Notes under the pieces: model-generated | Told to the model about the DNA's origin: nothing | Databases searched by the model: none | What the model saw: only the letters and a program-made list of their open reading frames with translations | Program-made: the position numbers and the translations under genes | Shown: piece after piece, positions 29,830 to 30,644 of the stretch | Layout of the letters: every line of letters starts with the position of its first letter | Numbering within the stretch: the first letter of the stretch is position 1 | Assembly: GCA_004802705.1 (NCBI GenBank) | Contig: SGPL01000404.1 | Span: forward strand, 1-30,644 | Direction of reading: 5' to 3' | DNA from: Bondarzewia mesenterica | Lineage: Eukaryota > Basidiomycota > Agaricomycetes > Russulales > Bondarzewiaceae | DNA length: 30,644 nucleotides

Positions 29830-30644
29830 GACTCAGTGAGTCACCACTCATCCCATCGATCTCCAGGAGATAGCCATAGGCGCACTGGATTCGCAAGCAT
29901 CGAATCGGCATAACGAGTTCGGCATGCACGCATGGACCCGTATGCTCATTGCCCTCATCATCATCAATCTCAAAGGCCTTGCTGTACTTGTGTCATTCAT
30001 CTTCCTTATCGTCGTGATCATCTGCATCCTGCATCCTGTTTATCACTCCCTGCTTCCCCATTCACCTTGATGGACATCAATTCTACCTCCTTGATATGCT
30101 GCACCCCACTTTCATTTATTTTCTTCTCCTCACCATGGGTATAATCCCCTCCTCTTACAAAAAGCCAAAGATGGAATCCTGCGTACCATTCGTTGTTCTG
30201 CTGTTTCAGTTACACTTCTTACTTGACTCCCTCCCCCTCTCATTTTTAGCTCGTTATTTAAATTTCTCTTTGAGTATGGCCTCGCGCCCTTTCATTCTTT
30301 TGGTCACTTTATGCTACCAAGTGCTTCTGATTTTTCTTATTTATGTGCATAGATAAGACTGGCAGATGACATGTGAAACTATCTTACTTACGTTCGTACA
30401 CTCATTTTCGACTTTCCCTTACTTTCCTTTTGTTTTGATATGGTCAGCTGCAGTTCTACTTGGGACTTATGTGTCTGATAACCTTAGTCCGACTCGGTCT
30501 ACAGGTTTAGGGTACACAAGGACCAGTGGACTCAGTCCATGATCGATCAGCCCCCACTTTCGATCACCCAGTGGAGCTCTGATTTGATTTTAGATCAGGG
30601 AGTCACTCTACCTTCAAAGCTGTGCGTATTTTGCCTTGTGATAT
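29830..30644. other. Remaining part of LTR-like copy 3
   Basis: No open frame here matches anything known to me. The plus strand is pyrimidine-rich around 29940-30300. A possible TATA (TATTTAAAT) lies near 30254. I see nothing else to support. Confidence 0.35.

Larger units (their letters stand above)
28984..30644 (+). mobile_element. LTR-like element, copy 3 (related family, runs off the window)
   Basis: It begins TGTCACGCTCCGAAAT, close to the start of copy 2 (TGTCACGCCGAAAT), right where the Helitron Rep frame stops. The base quartet before it is GCGA. Beyond the first 16 bases I see no clear similarity to the other copies, so it is a related but different family, or the match is limited to the terminus. 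No right end or target duplication is visible inside the window. It is CpG-rich. A TATTTAAAT string near 30254 is the best TATA candidate, at a distance from the start similar to the TATA boxes of the other copies. Confidence 0.45.

Noticed and set aside
1..30644. CRISPR arrays, bacterial operons, rRNA and tRNA genes
   Set aside because: None seen; the window is fungal transposon sequence.

Overview
This window holds no gene that I can assign to ordinary host metabolism. It is a stack of transposable elements from a filamentous fungus, almost certainly a mushroom-forming basidiomycete (Agaricomycetes). The evidence is the families present (KDZ, Ty3/gypsy and Ty1/copia polyproteins of the agaric type, a PIF1-type Helitron, a pogo/Fot-like DDE transposon) and three predicted introns of 50-52 nt with GT..CTGAY..AG signals.

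Layout. 1-9592 is a CpG-poor, stop-riddled graveyard. It contains a KDZ fragment (1-430), a Ty3/gypsy integrase relic (475-2390) split by a 955-bp TA-flanked inverted-repeat element (1254-2208), an unassigned AT-rich stretch (2391-4690), a copia reverse-transcriptase relic (4700-7130) split by a 1840-bp solo-LTR-like element (4847-6686), another unassigned stretch, and a copia gag-protease relic (8507-9592). 9593-19999 is a 10.4-kb Ty3/gypsy element with two LTRs, a decayed gag-pol, and, between pol and the 3' LTR, an antisense gene (17413-18770) with two predicted introns. 20000-28983 is a minus-strand Helitron (Rep, PIF1 helicase, C-terminal extra domain). It is interrupted by a pogo-like DNA transposon (21382-24444) and a second solo-LTR-like element (25398-27067), and cut at its upstream side by a third (28984 to the window end).

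Four insertions can be undone on paper: removing the insert and one target-site copy restores the host element's reading frame. This fixes the order of events and the insert boundaries. The three LTR-like elements lie in one orientation, have TGTCA-type starts and insert at CG-containing 4-bp sites. The two complete ones show about 1.2 kb of U3-like sequence, then a TATA box, and they share a recognisable protein-coding segment in that U3. A protein encoded inside an LTR and an antisense spliced gene carried inside a gypsy element are the two most unusual things here.

Assembly caution. Single-base Ns are confined to parts of the gypsy element and the Helitron. In the gypsy integrase they fall mostly on CpG positions. 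The gypsy element changes abruptly from heavily decayed to open at about 16.28 kb, and its two flanks are different elements (copia left, Helitron right) with no matching target duplication. The gypsy copy may therefore be a join of two copies.
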